A stretch of DNA of 46,375 nt from an uncultured Roseburia sp. (GTDB lineage: Bacteria > Bacillota > Clostridia > Lachnospirales > Lachnospiraceae), in contig URUD01000020.1 in assembly GCA_900550935.1 (NCBI GenBank), positions 1 through 46,375 of the forward strand, given 5' to 3'. The position numbers and the translations under genes are program-made. Within the stretch, counting starts at the first letter, position 1, and each line of letters begins with the position of its first letter. The notes below the pieces were generated by a model. The model saw nothing but the letters and a program-made list of their open reading frames with translations, was not told the DNA's origin and ran no database searches. Below are positions 9,701-16,911 of this stretch, piece after piece.

Positions 9701-9827
9701 GATCCGATCTTTCCCGATGCTCCACTAGATCATTCATACGAACTGATGCCGGAATGTAATATGTCCTTGCCGGCATTGTCTTGTCATGCATAACATTCAA
9801 ATCTTCATAAAAGCGTGGTACGAGCAT
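6789..9827 (-). CDS. lacZ: Beta-galactosidase, glycoside hydrolase family 2
   Basis: This 1012-residue enzyme hydrolyses lactose to galactose and glucose. It has the full LacZ layout: jelly-roll domain (about 40-210), Ig-like domain, TIM barrel (about 310-620) and C-terminal beta-sandwich domains. The acid/base is Glu446 in WSMGNESAYG and the nucleophile is Glu517 in LLVEYCHSMGN. FRGVNRHDSDPETG (about 322-335) is also conserved. There is no signal peptide, so it acts in the cytoplasm on imported sugar. The start has AAAGGAGGATTACACA before the ATG. It is the first gene of the operon and lies 39 bp before the symporter gene. Confidence 0.97.
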   Translation of the reverse strand: MLVPRFYEDLNVMHDKTMPARTYYIPASVRMNDLVEHRERSDRFQLLNGEWKFQYYNSIYDVTESFYEKGYDVSGFDQVTVPGVWQMDGYDTHQYTNIRYPFPFDPPYVPQDIPCGAYVHNFEYHREKKASKAFLNFEGVDSCFYVWVNGAYAGYSQVPHATSEFDVTDLLNEGENTLAVLVLKWCDGSYLEDQDKFRMSGIFRDVYLLKRPEKTIRDYYITTDVEKDSVVVKLDMHFAEPVETKVTIEDKYGAVVARGEAAENGVLELTVLNPVLWNAENPYLYQVILTMPDEVIVDRIGFRTIEIKDKVVYFNGEKIKFRGVNRHDSDPETGFVINARQIKKDLMLMKQHNFNAIRSSHYPNAPYFYQMCDEYGFMVIDEADIEAHGPFMLYRKEDTDQNRFHRWNEKIADDPAWEKAIVDRVQLMVQRDKNRPSIVMWSMGNESAYGCNFEKALAWTKKFDPDRITQYESARYRNYDITYDYDNLDLYSRMYPSLQEIEDYLKNDGSKPFLLVEYCHSMGNGPGDFEDYFQMIHKDDRMCGGFVWEWCDHAIAHGTAENGKTRYYYGGDHGETIHDGNFCMDGLVYPDRTPHTGLLEYKNVYRPVRIVSYDQENGQMVLHNYMDFDDLKDYVDIFYEMTQDGLTVEKGKLANVVAAPHSDAEVELKLQVPNTGKIYLKLIYRLKKEMPLLEQGYELGFDEMKLANEDDRNRQAVKWMEQEKAIGTINVKENDRQIVLQAKDFTYVLDKRTGLFEDMQFAGRSYINHPMELNIWRAPTDNDMYIKLEWEKAHYDAAYTRAYRIEVLQNKHGVLIMEHLAVVADTVQKILDVKMTWKINEDGKIEAVIEAIKDKEFPDLPRFGIRMFLNKKMDEITYFGMGPQESYRDKHQASCHGLFRSKVAQMHEDYIRPQENGSHYDCDYVELTNGQCGIAAVSKNPFSFNASVYTQEELERVSHNYELKESDSTVFCMDYAMNGIGSNSCGPDVMDKYRFDEEAFQFQFELIPFVRG

Positions 9828-9932
9828 TGTGTAATCCTCCTTTAATATATATTTTTTTATTCACCGCATTAGGCGATCAATAAAATACCTTCTGTGTCTC
9901 ATTATCTTCCGTCCTTGTATTACCTTGAAACC

Positions 9933-9961
9933 ATCATACATTTTTGCAAAGAAAATGTCTA
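9933..9961 (-). promoter_or_regulatory. Probable lac/gal operon promoter
   Basis: On the minus strand, TAGACA (9956-9961) and TATGAT (9933-9938) are 17 bp apart. This predicts a start near 9926 and a leader of about 100 nt before lacZ. The imperfect -35 fits a promoter needing an activator such as the divergent AraC protein. Confidence 0.55.
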
Positions 9962-10032
9962 TAAACAGAAATGGACAAAATATGCACAAAATGATACACT
10001 AAAGTAAACATCGTTTTAGTTCTTCTCAAATA

Positions 10033-10056
10033 TTGACTACTTGTAGTCAGATATTT
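10033..10056. promoter_or_regulatory. Dyad site 1 upstream of the lac operon
   Basis: The core GACTACTTGTAGTC is a palindrome with 6-bp arms, followed by AGATATTT. The same 24-bp layout recurs at 10144-10167. It lies about 75 bp upstream of the proposed lacZ -35 box. Candidate binding site for the AraC regulator; inferred, not proven. Confidence 0.45.
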
Positions 10057-10143
10057 AGGAAGGGCTAAAACTATATGAGCGTAGCTCTCACCGAAAAACC
10101 GTGGATTTTGAGGTGGCATTCACTTTATAACTCCGGTTCACCA

Positions 10144-10167
10144 TTGACTGCTAACAGTCAGATATTT
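10144..10167. promoter_or_regulatory. Dyad site 2 just before the AraC gene
   Basis: The core GACTGCTAACAGTC carries flanks identical to site 1 (TT before, AGATATTT after). Of the four differences, one A:T pair in the arm has become G:C, so symmetry is kept at that pair. It lies 24 bp before the AraC start codon, where bound protein would block the regulator's own transcription. Confidence 0.45.
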
Positions 10168-10190
10168 CACTTTCCAAAGGAGGACTCAAA

Positions 10191-11048
10191 ATGTATATAA
10201 ATTCCGGTTATCACAACCACTCCCTTATAGACTTCAAAGACAAAAGCCGGCCACTTATTGTAGGAAGCTGTGGCACCTATCGTCTATCCTCACACCAAAA
10301 GCTTCCAACTTATCGTCCCAGAGGAAGACTTGACTTTCAAATCATCTATATAGCAGCCGGACGAGCTCATTTTCATTTTGACAACACAGATGACGATACT
10401 GTCGTTACCGCAGGAAACATAGTACTTTACCGCCCCAAGGAATTTCAGAAATATGAATACTATGGCATTGATAAAACAGAAGTTTACTGGGTACATTTTA
10501 CCGGAAATGATGTAAAGAATATTTTAAGAAGTTATGGTTTCCCGAATGACCAGCGCATCTTCCATGTTGGAACATCCTTGGAATATGAACGTATTTTTAA
10601 ACGAATTATTTTAGAATTGCAAAGATGCCAGGATGACTACGAAGAAATGCTGGCACTATTACTGCGTCATTTACTGATCGTCTTTCACCGGGAGCTTACC
10701 CACAGACATGTACTAAAAAATGAATACCTCGATCATGAAATGGATACTGCAGCGTCCTATTTTAACGAAAACTATAACCGTGATATCAACATTGAAGAAT
10801 ATGCAGCTTCCAGAGGAATGAGTGTCAGTTGGTTTATTCGGAATTTCAAAAAATCTACCGGTACAACACCAATGCAGTTCATCACCTCCATCCGAATCAC
10901 GAATGCCCAGATGTTATTGGAAACCACAAATTACGCCGTAAATGAAATTGCACGCATTGTCGGTTACGATAACCCACTGTATTTTAGTCGACTGTTTCAT
11001 AAACTAAAAGGCTGTTCGCCATCCGAATATCGAAAACTTTTAAAATAA
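10191..11048 (+). CDS. AraC-family regulator of the lac/gal operon
   Basis: This 285-residue protein has an N-terminal AraC sugar-binding-type cupin (about 25-105, with IIYIAAGRAHFHF and VTAGNIVLYRP) and a C-terminal pair of helix-turn-helix units (about 185-283, with VGYDNPLYFSRLFHKLKG and SPSEYRKLL). The ribosome site AAAGGAGG is 8 bp before the ATG. It is divergent from lacZ across a 363-bp gap that holds a promoter and two related dyad sites, the normal layout for a local activator. The inducer is probably lactose, galactose or a derivative, from context only. Confidence 0.9.
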   Translation: MYINSGYHNHSLIDFKDKSRPLIVGSCGTYRLSSHQKLPTYRPRGRLDFQIIYIAAGRAHFHFDNTDDDTVVTAGNIVLYRPKEFQKYEYYGIDKTEVYWVHFTGNDVKNILRSYGFPNDQRIFHVGTSLEYERIFKRIILELQRCQDDYEEMLALLLRHLLIVFHRELTHRHVLKNEYLDHEMDTAASYFNENYNRDINIEEYAASRGMSVSWFIRNFKKSTGTTPMQFITSIRITNAQMLLETTNYAVNEIARIVGYDNPLYFSRLFHKLKGCSPSEYRKLLK

Positions 11049-11055
11049 AGCAACA

Positions 11056-11098
11056 AAAAGAGGCTCTTTATGCGACGAATCTCATCAGAACCTCTTTT
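11056..11098 (+). terminator. Probable terminator of the lac AraC gene
   Basis: AAAAGAGG (11056-11063) pairs with CCTCTTTT (11091-11098) across a loop of about 27 nt, 8 bp after the stop codon. The arm itself supplies a short U run. Confidence 0.6.
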
Positions 11099-11190
11099 AA
11101 TCCTATACTGTTATTTACTTCCGTTCCATCTCCAATTATTTAATGGCTACATGACACCCTGCACCTATGCAATTATCTGGATAAAAAACA

Positions 11191-11358
11191 GGGGTTACCG
11201 CATAGAATAAGCAATCGATAGTGTAGCCGACCGAGATTTCATAGTTTTTTACCGGGTTCCCGCCACAGACGCTTTTATTGTGGCAGGGGAACACGTGTAA
11301 ATAAAACTATGAAATCGCAGGGTAGGCAAACGTGATTGCGTTTCTATGCGGTAACCCC
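11191..11358. repeat. 168-bp nested palindrome between convergent genes
   Basis: The ends are perfect 17-bp inverted repeats, GGGGTTACCGCATAGAA (11191-11207) and its complement (11342-11358). Moving inward, further paired blocks appear in the same order: GCAATC with GATTGC, GATTTCATAGTTTT with AAAACTATGAAATC, GTTCCC with GGGAAC, and GCCACA with TGTGGC, around an apical loop near 11269-11278. The paired blocks are separated by unpaired internal loops. It lies between the 3' ends of the AraC gene (+) and trmL (-) and codes for nothing. It could be a miniature inverted-repeat element or a structured RNA. I see no obvious target-site duplication. Confidence 0.85.
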
Positions 11359-11377
11359 GTTATTTGATACTTATGAT

Positions 11378-11881
11378 TTATTCTTCCTCCGACTTCCAAT
11401 GCAGCCTGTGCAGATTTCCGGACTGCTCCATACTCTCAAAATTATTCTGGCGGAGTGCTTCGTAAAGCACGATCGCTACGGAATTGGAGAGATTCAGCGA
11501 ACGGATCTGTGGCAGCATCGGAATACGGATACAGGTCGGCTCATACTCAACCAGTATTTCTTCCGGAATCCCCGCACTTTCCTTTCCGAACATGATGAAA
11601 TCATCCGGTCCGAAAGAAACGTCCGTATAACTGTGCTTTGCCTTCGTTGTCGCCATCCAGATCTTAGCGCCCGGATGCTTTTCTTTGAATTCCTCAAAAT
11701 TCACATATCTTGTCACATCCAGATGCTCCCAGTAATCCATACCGGCGCGTTTGATCTCTTTTTCATTCAGGCGGAAGCCCAAAGGTTCGATCAGATGCAG
11801 GCTTGTTCCTGTTGCAACACAGGTTCTTCCGATATTTCCCGTATTTGCCGGTATTTCCGGCTGATGTAATATAATATGCAT
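11378..11881 (-). CDS. trmL: tRNA (cytidine(34)-2'-O)-methyltransferase
   Basis: TrmL is a SPOUT-class enzyme that methylates the ribose of the wobble base in certain tRNA-Leu species using S-adenosylmethionine. The 167-residue length fits. Conserved parts are HQPEIPANTGNIGRTC at the start, MFGKESAGIPEE in the middle and IPMLPQIRSLNLSNSVAIVL near the end, which form the knotted cofactor site. I chose the ATG at 11879-11881 because the family begins MHIILHQPEI and AAAGGAAC precedes it. The open frame continues 75 codons upstream, but that part overlaps the aminotransferase gene and is not family-like. Last gene of the operon. Confidence 0.93.
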   Translation of the reverse strand: MHIILHQPEIPANTGNIGRTCVATGTSLHLIEPLGFRLNEKEIKRAGMDYWEHLDVTRYVNFEEFKEKHPGAKIWMATTKAKHSYTDVSFGPDDFIMFGKESAGIPEEILVEYEPTCIRIPMLPQIRSLNLSNSVAIVLYEALRQNNFESMEQSGNLHRLHWKSEEE

Positions 11882-11904
11882 AGTTGTTCCTTTTCCATCT
11901 ATGA

Positions 11905-13077
11905 TTATTTCTGACGGAGTCTTGTAATGAATTCCTGAATTCTTCCGATTGCCAGCTTCAGATCTTCCAGCGAATAAGCATAAGAAATACGCAGGAAACC
12001 TTCGCCGCAGTCGCCAAATGCCGTGCCCGGAACAACTGCAACCTTTTCCTCCTGCAGAAGACGCGTTGCAAATTCCTCGCTCGTCATACCGAATTCTTTG
12101 ATGCATGGGAATACATAAAATGCACCAAACGGCTCAAAGCATTCCAGTCCCATTTCTTTAAATGCATGCATCAGATATCTTCTTCTCTGGTTGTATGCTT
12201 CACGCATCGTAAGTACATCTTCTTCTCCGTTTTTCAATGCTTCTACAGCTGCATACTGGCTTGTGGTCGGTGCACACATGATCGCAAACTGATGGATCTT
12301 TGTCATCTGCCGGATGATTGCTGCAGGACCTGTCGCATACCCCAGTCTCCAGCCTGTCATGGCAAATGCCTTAGAAAAACCATTGATCAGGATCGTTCTT
12401 TCCTTCATGCCCGGCAGACAGACAATGGATACATGCTCACCGTTATAATTCAGCTCTGAATAGATCTCATCGGAGATCACGAACAGATCATGCTTCTCAA
12501 TGACCTCTGCGATCGCTTCAAGATCTTTCCGTTCCATGATCGCACCTGTCGGATTGTTTGGGAAAGGCAGGATCAGAATCTTGCTGTTTTCTGTGATCGC
12601 TGCTTCCAGCTCCTCTGCAGTCAGACGGAACTCGTTTTCATGCTTCAGCTCTATGATGACCGGTTTTGCTCCGGCTAAGATCGCACACGGTTCGTAGGAT
12701 ACGTAGCTTGGCTGTGGAATCAGCACTTCTTCGCCTTTTCCCGGATTGATCATGGCACGAAGTCCGATATCAATTGCTTCGGAACCACCGACCGTGATCA
12801 GCACTTCGTGATCAGCGTCATAAGTTACGCCCAGCTTACGATTTAAGTAATTGCAGATCTCCTGTCTGAGCTCTTTCAGACCTGCATTAGATGTATAAAA
12901 CGTTCTTCCCTTTTCCAGAGAATAAATACCCTCATCACGGATATGCCACGGTGTATCAAAATCAGGCTCACCTACACCAAGTGAAATAGCATCCGGCATT
13001 TCAGCCACCAGATCGAAAAACTTCCGGATACCGGATGGTTTCAAAGAAACAACCTGCTCAGCTAACGGATTTCTCAT
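11905..13077 (-). CDS. Class I/II PLP-dependent aminotransferase
   Basis: This 390-residue fold-type I aminotransferase is of the aspartate/aromatic type. The PLP-binding lysine is Lys236 in INGFSKAFAMTGWRLGYA, with Asn175 in PNNPTG, Asp203 in ISDEIY and a C-terminal arginine in FLRISYA, which normally binds the substrate carboxylate. The start codon overlaps the stop of the Lrp/AsnC gene (ATGA), so the two are translationally coupled. The pairing suggests that the regulator senses an amino acid handled by this enzyme. The amino-acid substrate cannot be fixed from sequence alone. Confidence 0.92.
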   Translation of the reverse strand: MRNPLAEQVVSLKPSGIRKFFDLVAEMPDAISLGVGEPDFDTPWHIRDEGIYSLEKGRTFYTSNAGLKELRQEICNYLNRKLGVTYDADHEVLITVGGSEAIDIGLRAMINPGKGEEVLIPQPSYVSYEPCAILAGAKPVIIELKHENEFRLTAEELEAAITENSKILILPFPNNPTGAIMERKDLEAIAEVIEKHDLFVISDEIYSELNYNGEHVSIVCLPGMKERTILINGFSKAFAMTGWRLGYATGPAAIIRQMTKIHQFAIMCAPTTSQYAAVEALKNGEEDVLTMREAYNQRRRYLMHAFKEMGLECFEPFGAFYVFPCIKEFGMTSEEFATRLLQEEKVAVVPGTAFGDCGEGFLRISYAYSLEDLKLAIGRIQEFITRLRQK

Positions 13078-13556
13078 GGTGTCACCTTAATCCTTTCATC
13101 TTCATATTTCTTTGTCAGGATCGTACCGTGATCCTTATATTTCTTCAAGATAAAGTGTGTTGCTGTGCTCAGTACGGAATCCAGTGTGGAAAGCTTATCT
13201 GATACAAACTTGGATACTTCCTTTAAAGTACGGCCTTCCAGTGTCACAAGCAGATCATAGCCGCCGGAGATCAGATAAACGGAATTTACTTCCGGATATT
13301 TGTAAATACGTTCTGCGATATTGTCAAAGCCCTGTCCTCTCTGTGGTGTCACACGTACCTCGATCAGAGCGGATACCTTTTCGATATTGGTCTTCTCCCA
13401 GTCGATCAGTGTATGATAACCACAGATAATACCTTCCTCTTCCATTCTTTTCAGCTCGTTAGCAACCTCGATCTCAGGCTCGCCCATGATAACTGCCAGC
13501 TCATGCAGATCAATACGGCTGTTTTTTTCAATTATAGATAAAATTCTTTCTCTCAT
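13074..13556 (-). CDS. Lrp/AsnC-family transcriptional regulator
   Basis: This 160-residue protein has an N-terminal winged helix-turn-helix (about 1-50, ending GIICGYHTLIDW) and a C-terminal RAM ligand-binding domain (about 65-140, with VNSVYLISGGYDLLV). It lies between the AIR synthase-like gene (3-bp gap) and the aminotransferase gene (4-bp overlap), all on one transcript. The HTH starts directly at the N-terminus, a little shorter than in Lrp of E. coli. Likely role: amino-acid-responsive control of this operon. Confidence 0.92.
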   Translation of the reverse strand: MRERILSIIEKNSRIDLHELAVIMGEPEIEVANELKRMEEEGIICGYHTLIDWEKTNIEKVSALIEVRVTPQRGQGFDNIAERIYKYPEVNSVYLISGGYDLLVTLEGRTLKEVSKFVSDKLSTLDSVLSTATHFILKKYKDHGTILTKKYEDERIKVTP

Positions 13557-13558
13557 TT

Positions 13559-14545
13559 TTACTCTCCCTTATTTGCCATTTTTGCAGTATAATTTAATAT
13601 TTTTCTGATCTGATCCGGTTTGGGCAGATCCAGATAGCGGATCTCCTCTCCGTTTTGAATGATCCTGTCATTTCCGTCCGTCGTCTGTCCGATCACCGCC
13701 GCAAGAATGCCAATTGCTGCCAGCTCCTCGCAAAGCTGCTGTCCCTGCTTTGCAAACAGAAGTGCCGATCCGGATGATAAGATCTCGTATGGATTCAGAT
13801 CATAATAGTTGCAGATTTCCACAACGGTCTGATCCATCGGAATTTTCATCAGATCTATATGAAGTCCAACGCCTGCTCTTTCTGCCAGTTCCCAGAGGGA
13901 AGCGAAAATACCGCCTTCTCTGACCGCCTGCATAAAGGAAACGCCGGACTTACCGGCGGTTGCAGCCTCCGGAAGGATAGAAAGATACTTCTCGAAGCCT
14001 TTCGCCTTTTCTACCATGACTCTTGGAAAACGTGCAAGCAGCTGTGCTTCCTTCTCCTGTGCCAGAAGCGCCGCCGCTTCCATTCCGATATATTTGGTTA
14101 CAACAATATCCAGTCCCGCTGCCTTTTTCTCCGCCGGGGCAGCGCCTGTTCCGGTCGCTGTAACGCTCAAAACAGGAGTGGATACCGCATCTGAAACTTC
14201 TGTATGACCACCCAGGATCTGCAGATTCTCCTGCATGCAGACATCCTGCGCCGCTTCCATCATGGTTTTCAGTCTGATCTCCCGCATGCGCTCCGGGATA
14301 GAAATGCCCAGCAGAATATTCTGCGGCATATAGCCCTCCGCCGCCAGTGCATTGACCGCCGCATAAATGCCATGGCGCATCAATACATCTCCCGCTACAG
14401 GCAGCGAGATCGTCTGCATTTTATATGCCAAAAAGGCGCAGTCTGATCCTGTCACTGCGCCATTTGCTTTTTTCTCAGTATGCGATTGGATTGGTTTTAA
14501 AACAGAACGCTTTAAGACATTCTCTGCGATCTTTCCCTGTTTCAA
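13559..14545 (-). CDS. AIR synthase-related (HypE/PurM-fold) protein
   Basis: This 328-residue protein shows the two-domain PurM/HypE ATP-binding fold. VAGDVLMRHGIYAAVNALAAEGYMP matches the N-terminal dimer/ATP block, LQILGGHTEVSD the central glycine-rich loop, and DLNPYEILSSGSALLFA is close to the HypE C-terminal region. No Hyp maturation genes are nearby, so hydrogenase assembly is unlikely. The start is TTG at 14543-14545 with AGGTGG upstream. Clostridial genomes often pair this protein with an Lrp regulator and an aminotransferase, from memory. The substrate is unknown. Confidence 0.8.
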   Translation of the reverse strand: MKQGKIAENVLKRSVLKPIQSHTEKKANGAVTGSDCAFLAYKMQTISLPVAGDVLMRHGIYAAVNALAAEGYMPQNILLGISIPERMREIRLKTMMEAAQDVCMQENLQILGGHTEVSDAVSTPVLSVTATGTGAAPAEKKAAGLDIVVTKYIGMEAAALLAQEKEAQLLARFPRVMVEKAKGFEKYLSILPEAATAGKSGVSFMQAVREGGIFASLWELAERAGVGLHIDLMKIPMDQTVVEICNYYDLNPYEILSSGSALLFAKQGQQLCEELAAIGILAAVIGQTTDGNDRIIQNGEEIRYLDLPKPDQIRKILNYTAKMANKGE

Positions 14546-14576
14546 TACTGTCCACCTGCCACGTTTTCAACAATTT

Positions 14577-16145
14577 TTACTGTGCCTGCTGTTGTGCCTG
14601 CTCAATTGCAGCCTGCTGTGCTGCGATTGCTTCCTGCTGCTGACGGATCGCTTCCTGCTGCGCCTGCTGTGCTGCAAGAGCTGCTGCCTGTGCAGGATCA
14701 TTGTAAGTACCTGCATTGATCGCTGCTGCTGTTGCCCTGCACTGATCGATGCTTCCTGTTGCGATCGCTGCGTTAATTGCCGCCGCTGCTGCAGGATTTG
14801 CTGTCGCGGTTCCGACTGTTGCGGTACGTGGTGTTGCTGCGTATGTACTCTTGTTGACCTGTGTACGGCTTTCTTCCTCACCATCCACGGTAACAACCTT
14901 CCAAAGCTCTGCAACATAGCCTGTATGTGCGGACTGTACACTGACGGAACCTGCTGCCATAGCACCGTCTGCTATGACCTTTTCTCCTGTCGGCTCTGTC
15001 TTGCTGATAACCTTACTCTCATATCTGACCTTGCGGTTAGACGGTCTTGTCTCCTGACCGTAGATCGTAAATGTAATATGCTTATCGGATGTGGTATATC
15101 CTTCGATATATACCGGGCAATCCAGATTGTTTGTAAATTTCAGATCCTTTGCGGTCCCTGAGATCGCTGCATCTGCGGACGGATCCACATAATTAACGAT
15201 CATGGAATGATTGAAACGCTCTGTCACGTCAAGCTCTGCTAAAAGGATAGCATTATATAAAGTCGTGGATACCTGACAGATACCACCGCCTAAGGACTCC
15301 ACAACCATACCATTGCTGTAAGAGCCTGCCATATAATAGCCGTTTGCCTCTGTGAACGGGCTGACTGTTTCATAGGCGGAAAAGCTGTCTCCCGGATATA
15401 ACAAAGTACCGTTGATCTTGCTACAGCCATTCTTTACGTTACCGCTTCTGTTGGCACCGGATGTAGAATAACTTGTTGTAAAGGTACCAAGCACATCCTT
15501 GACCTTGGAAAGCTCCTCCTCCGTACCACGCGGCTGTGTTGTCTCCGCTACCAGATCAATGGAAGCTGCTTCCTTATCCCAGTCATCTGACAGATAAGAC
15601 TCGATCACATCTACGGACTCATCTACATTGATCTCAACACCGGTCTGTCCCGGCTCATATACGAAAGCACCGTTTTCTCTTTTTAAAGTGCCATCCACTG
15701 CCTCTACATTATACTGCAGACATTTTTCCTCGATAACGGATCTGACTGCTGCCTCATCAAAAGAAATAGAAAGCGGAAAGATCTCGTTCTGATGTTCCAG
15801 ATCCTTCAGTGCTTTATAACGCTGCACGATATTTCCTGCTTTTCCAAGCTCTCCTGCCTCATCAACGACTTCCTTGTTATCCCATTCGATCCCAAGCTCC
15901 TCAGCCGTTACGGTAACGGTATTACCGTTTAAGGCATTTAAAGTAATCTCTTTCTCCTTCAGTCCGTCCACATAGGAATTGACTGCATCTTCAGCTTCCA
16001 GCGTTGTCATACCGGAAACATCGATATCACCGATGAATACACCGTTTTCAATCGTATTAAAGGTTCCTGCTGCCTCTGCATCCATACCTGTCATAACAAG
16101 CGCGGCCAGTATGACTGCAGGCAGTATGCTGATAAATTTTTTCAT
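14577..16145 (-). CDS. VanW-family exported protein with peptidoglycan-binding domain
   Basis: This 522-residue protein starts at ATG 16143-16145 behind TAGGAGAAAA. It has an N-terminal signal peptide (MKKFISILPAVILAALVMTG, cleavage near the AEAA site), a putative peptidoglycan-binding repeat region (about 35-200), the VanW domain (about 220-365, with GGGICQVSTTLYNA at 286-299), a G5-like segment (about 372-440), and an Ala/Gln-rich tail to the stop. VanW occurs beside some vancomycin-resistance genes, but there is no van cluster here and the role is probably general cell-wall work. It heads the operon with the small membrane protein just upstream. Confidence 0.9.
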   Translation of the reverse strand: MKKFISILPAVILAALVMTGMDAEAAGTFNTIENGVFIGDIDVSGMTTLEAEDAVNSYVDGLKEKEITLNALNGNTVTVTAEELGIEWDNKEVVDEAGELGKAGNIVQRYKALKDLEHQNEIFPLSISFDEAAVRSVIEEKCLQYNVEAVDGTLKRENGAFVYEPGQTGVEINVDESVDVIESYLSDDWDKEAASIDLVAETTQPRGTEEELSKVKDVLGTFTTSYSTSGANRSGNVKNGCSKINGTLLYPGDSFSAYETVSPFTEANGYYMAGSYSNGMVVESLGGGICQVSTTLYNAILLAELDVTERFNHSMIVNYVDPSADAAISGTAKDLKFTNNLDCPVYIEGYTTSDKHITFTIYGQETRPSNRKVRYESKVISKTEPTGEKVIADGAMAAGSVSVQSAHTGYVAELWKVVTVDGEEESRTQVNKSTYAATPRTATVGTATANPAAAAAINAAIATGSIDQCRATAAAINAGTYNDPAQAAALAAQQAQQEAIRQQQEAIAAQQAAIEQAQQQAQ

Positions 16146-16155
16146 AACTTTTCTC

Positions 16156-16263
16156 CTAGAAAATACCCACTGCCGAAATAGCGAGCGGTACGACCATTGC
16201 AAGCACCAAAATGATAACAATAATAGTTGCTACAATGCGCCTTTTTTTGCTATTATTAAACAT
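16156..16263 (-). CDS. 35-residue single-pass membrane protein
   Basis: The frame starts at ATG 16261-16263 with GATGAGGTG as ribosome site and stops 10 bp before the VanW gene start. The peptide begins MFNNSKKRR, a short positively charged head, then has about 24 hydrophobic residues (IVATIIVIILVLAMVVPLAI and onward). It thus looks like one membrane helix with the N-terminus inside. The layout resembles DUF4044-type small membrane proteins of Firmicutes, but I cannot confirm that family. It is probably co-transcribed with, and the first gene of, the VanW operon. Confidence 0.7.
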   Translation of the reverse strand: MFNNSKKRRIVATIIVIILVLAMVVPLAISAVGIF

Positions 16264-16299
16264 AGAATTTCACCTCATCTTTACGAAAGGATATTATAA

Positions 16300-16911
16300 A
16301 TGAACTTAATTGTTTTTGCAAGTTTTATCATTTTTGTACTCTGGCTTACCGTAAACCTCAAAAAGACGGAAAAAACCAATCAACAGATCGAAGAAGAATT
16401 CTGGGAACGGGAAACAAAGGCAAATTCTGTCAGGAAGAAAAGTCTGGATCATCTTCCTTATATTACCTTTGATTTTGATGCGCTTCCAACTGCCGACTCC
16501 TTTTCGGAAAGCGGTGCCCAGGTTCCGGAAAGTCTGGAAATTTTACAAAATCTCCGTGACAAGAAGATGCTGAACCTGAACGGGATCTCCAACACCGATC
16601 TGAAGCTGAAATACGGAGCGCCCAATATCACGCGCCTGTCCGAATATGAGGAAAACTTTACCATCTTTTCCATTCATATCGTCAGACTTGCGCAGGCACT
16701 TTATGACATAGATCGAAAATCCGAAGCAAAAACACTTTTGGAAAAGACGATCGTGACCGGGACGGATATCAGCGAACACTATCTGCTGCTTGCCCGGCTC
16801 TATCTGGAGGAAGGAAAGCCCGGTAAGATCAATGATCTCATCCTGCTCGCCGAAAAGCTTCCCACCATGATGAAGGATACGATCCTCACTCGTCTGAAGG
16901 AACTTTTATAA
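16300..16911 (+). CDS. Membrane-anchored hypothetical protein, TPR-like C-terminus
   Basis: The 203-residue protein begins with one membrane helix (about 3-18), followed by a charged linker and a helical C-terminal half. Within it, AQALYDIDRKSEAKTLLEKTIVTGTDISEHYLLLARLYLEEGKPG has the length and small/large residue pattern of tetratricopeptide-type helix pairs (about 130-175). The gene is divergent from the VanW operon with only 36 bp between starts, and its 3' end overlaps the convergent exonuclease gene by 26 bp. I do not recognise the family; a scaffold role is the most that can be suggested. Confidence 0.75.
   Translation: MNLIVFASFIIFVLWLTVNLKKTEKTNQQIEEEFWERETKANSVRKKSLDHLPYITFDFDALPTADSFSESGAQVPESLEILQNLRDKKMLNLNGISNTDLKLKYGAPNITRLSEYEENFTIFSIHIVRLAQALYDIDRKSEAKTLLEKTIVTGTDISEHYLLLARLYLEEGKPGKINDLILLAEKLPTMMKDTILTRLKELL

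Noticed and set aside
10075..10200. 41-codon frame overlapping the start of the lac AraC gene
   Set aside because: It has a possible AGGAAGGG upstream, but the spacing is long, the peptide has no features and it overlaps dyad site 2. A leader peptide is possible but not supported enough to call.
11191..11358. Retron-type msr/msd RNA
   Set aside because: The end repeats and long hairpin recall one, but no reverse transcriptase gene is nearby.
11882..12106. N-terminal extension of trmL
   Set aside because: The frame is open but overlaps the aminotransferase gene, and the SPOUT family starts at MHIILHQPEI with a good ribosome site.
14367..15161. Cys-rich 264-residue open frame on the plus strand
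   Set aside because: It lies antisense to the VanW and AIR synthase-like genes. The cysteines come from the reverse complement of Ala/Gln-rich codons (GCA/CAG), and there is no ribosome site.
14577..16145. Vancomycin-resistance role for the VanW-domain protein
   Set aside because: No vanH/A/X or vanR/S genes are present; VanW-domain proteins of this layout are common in sensitive Clostridia.
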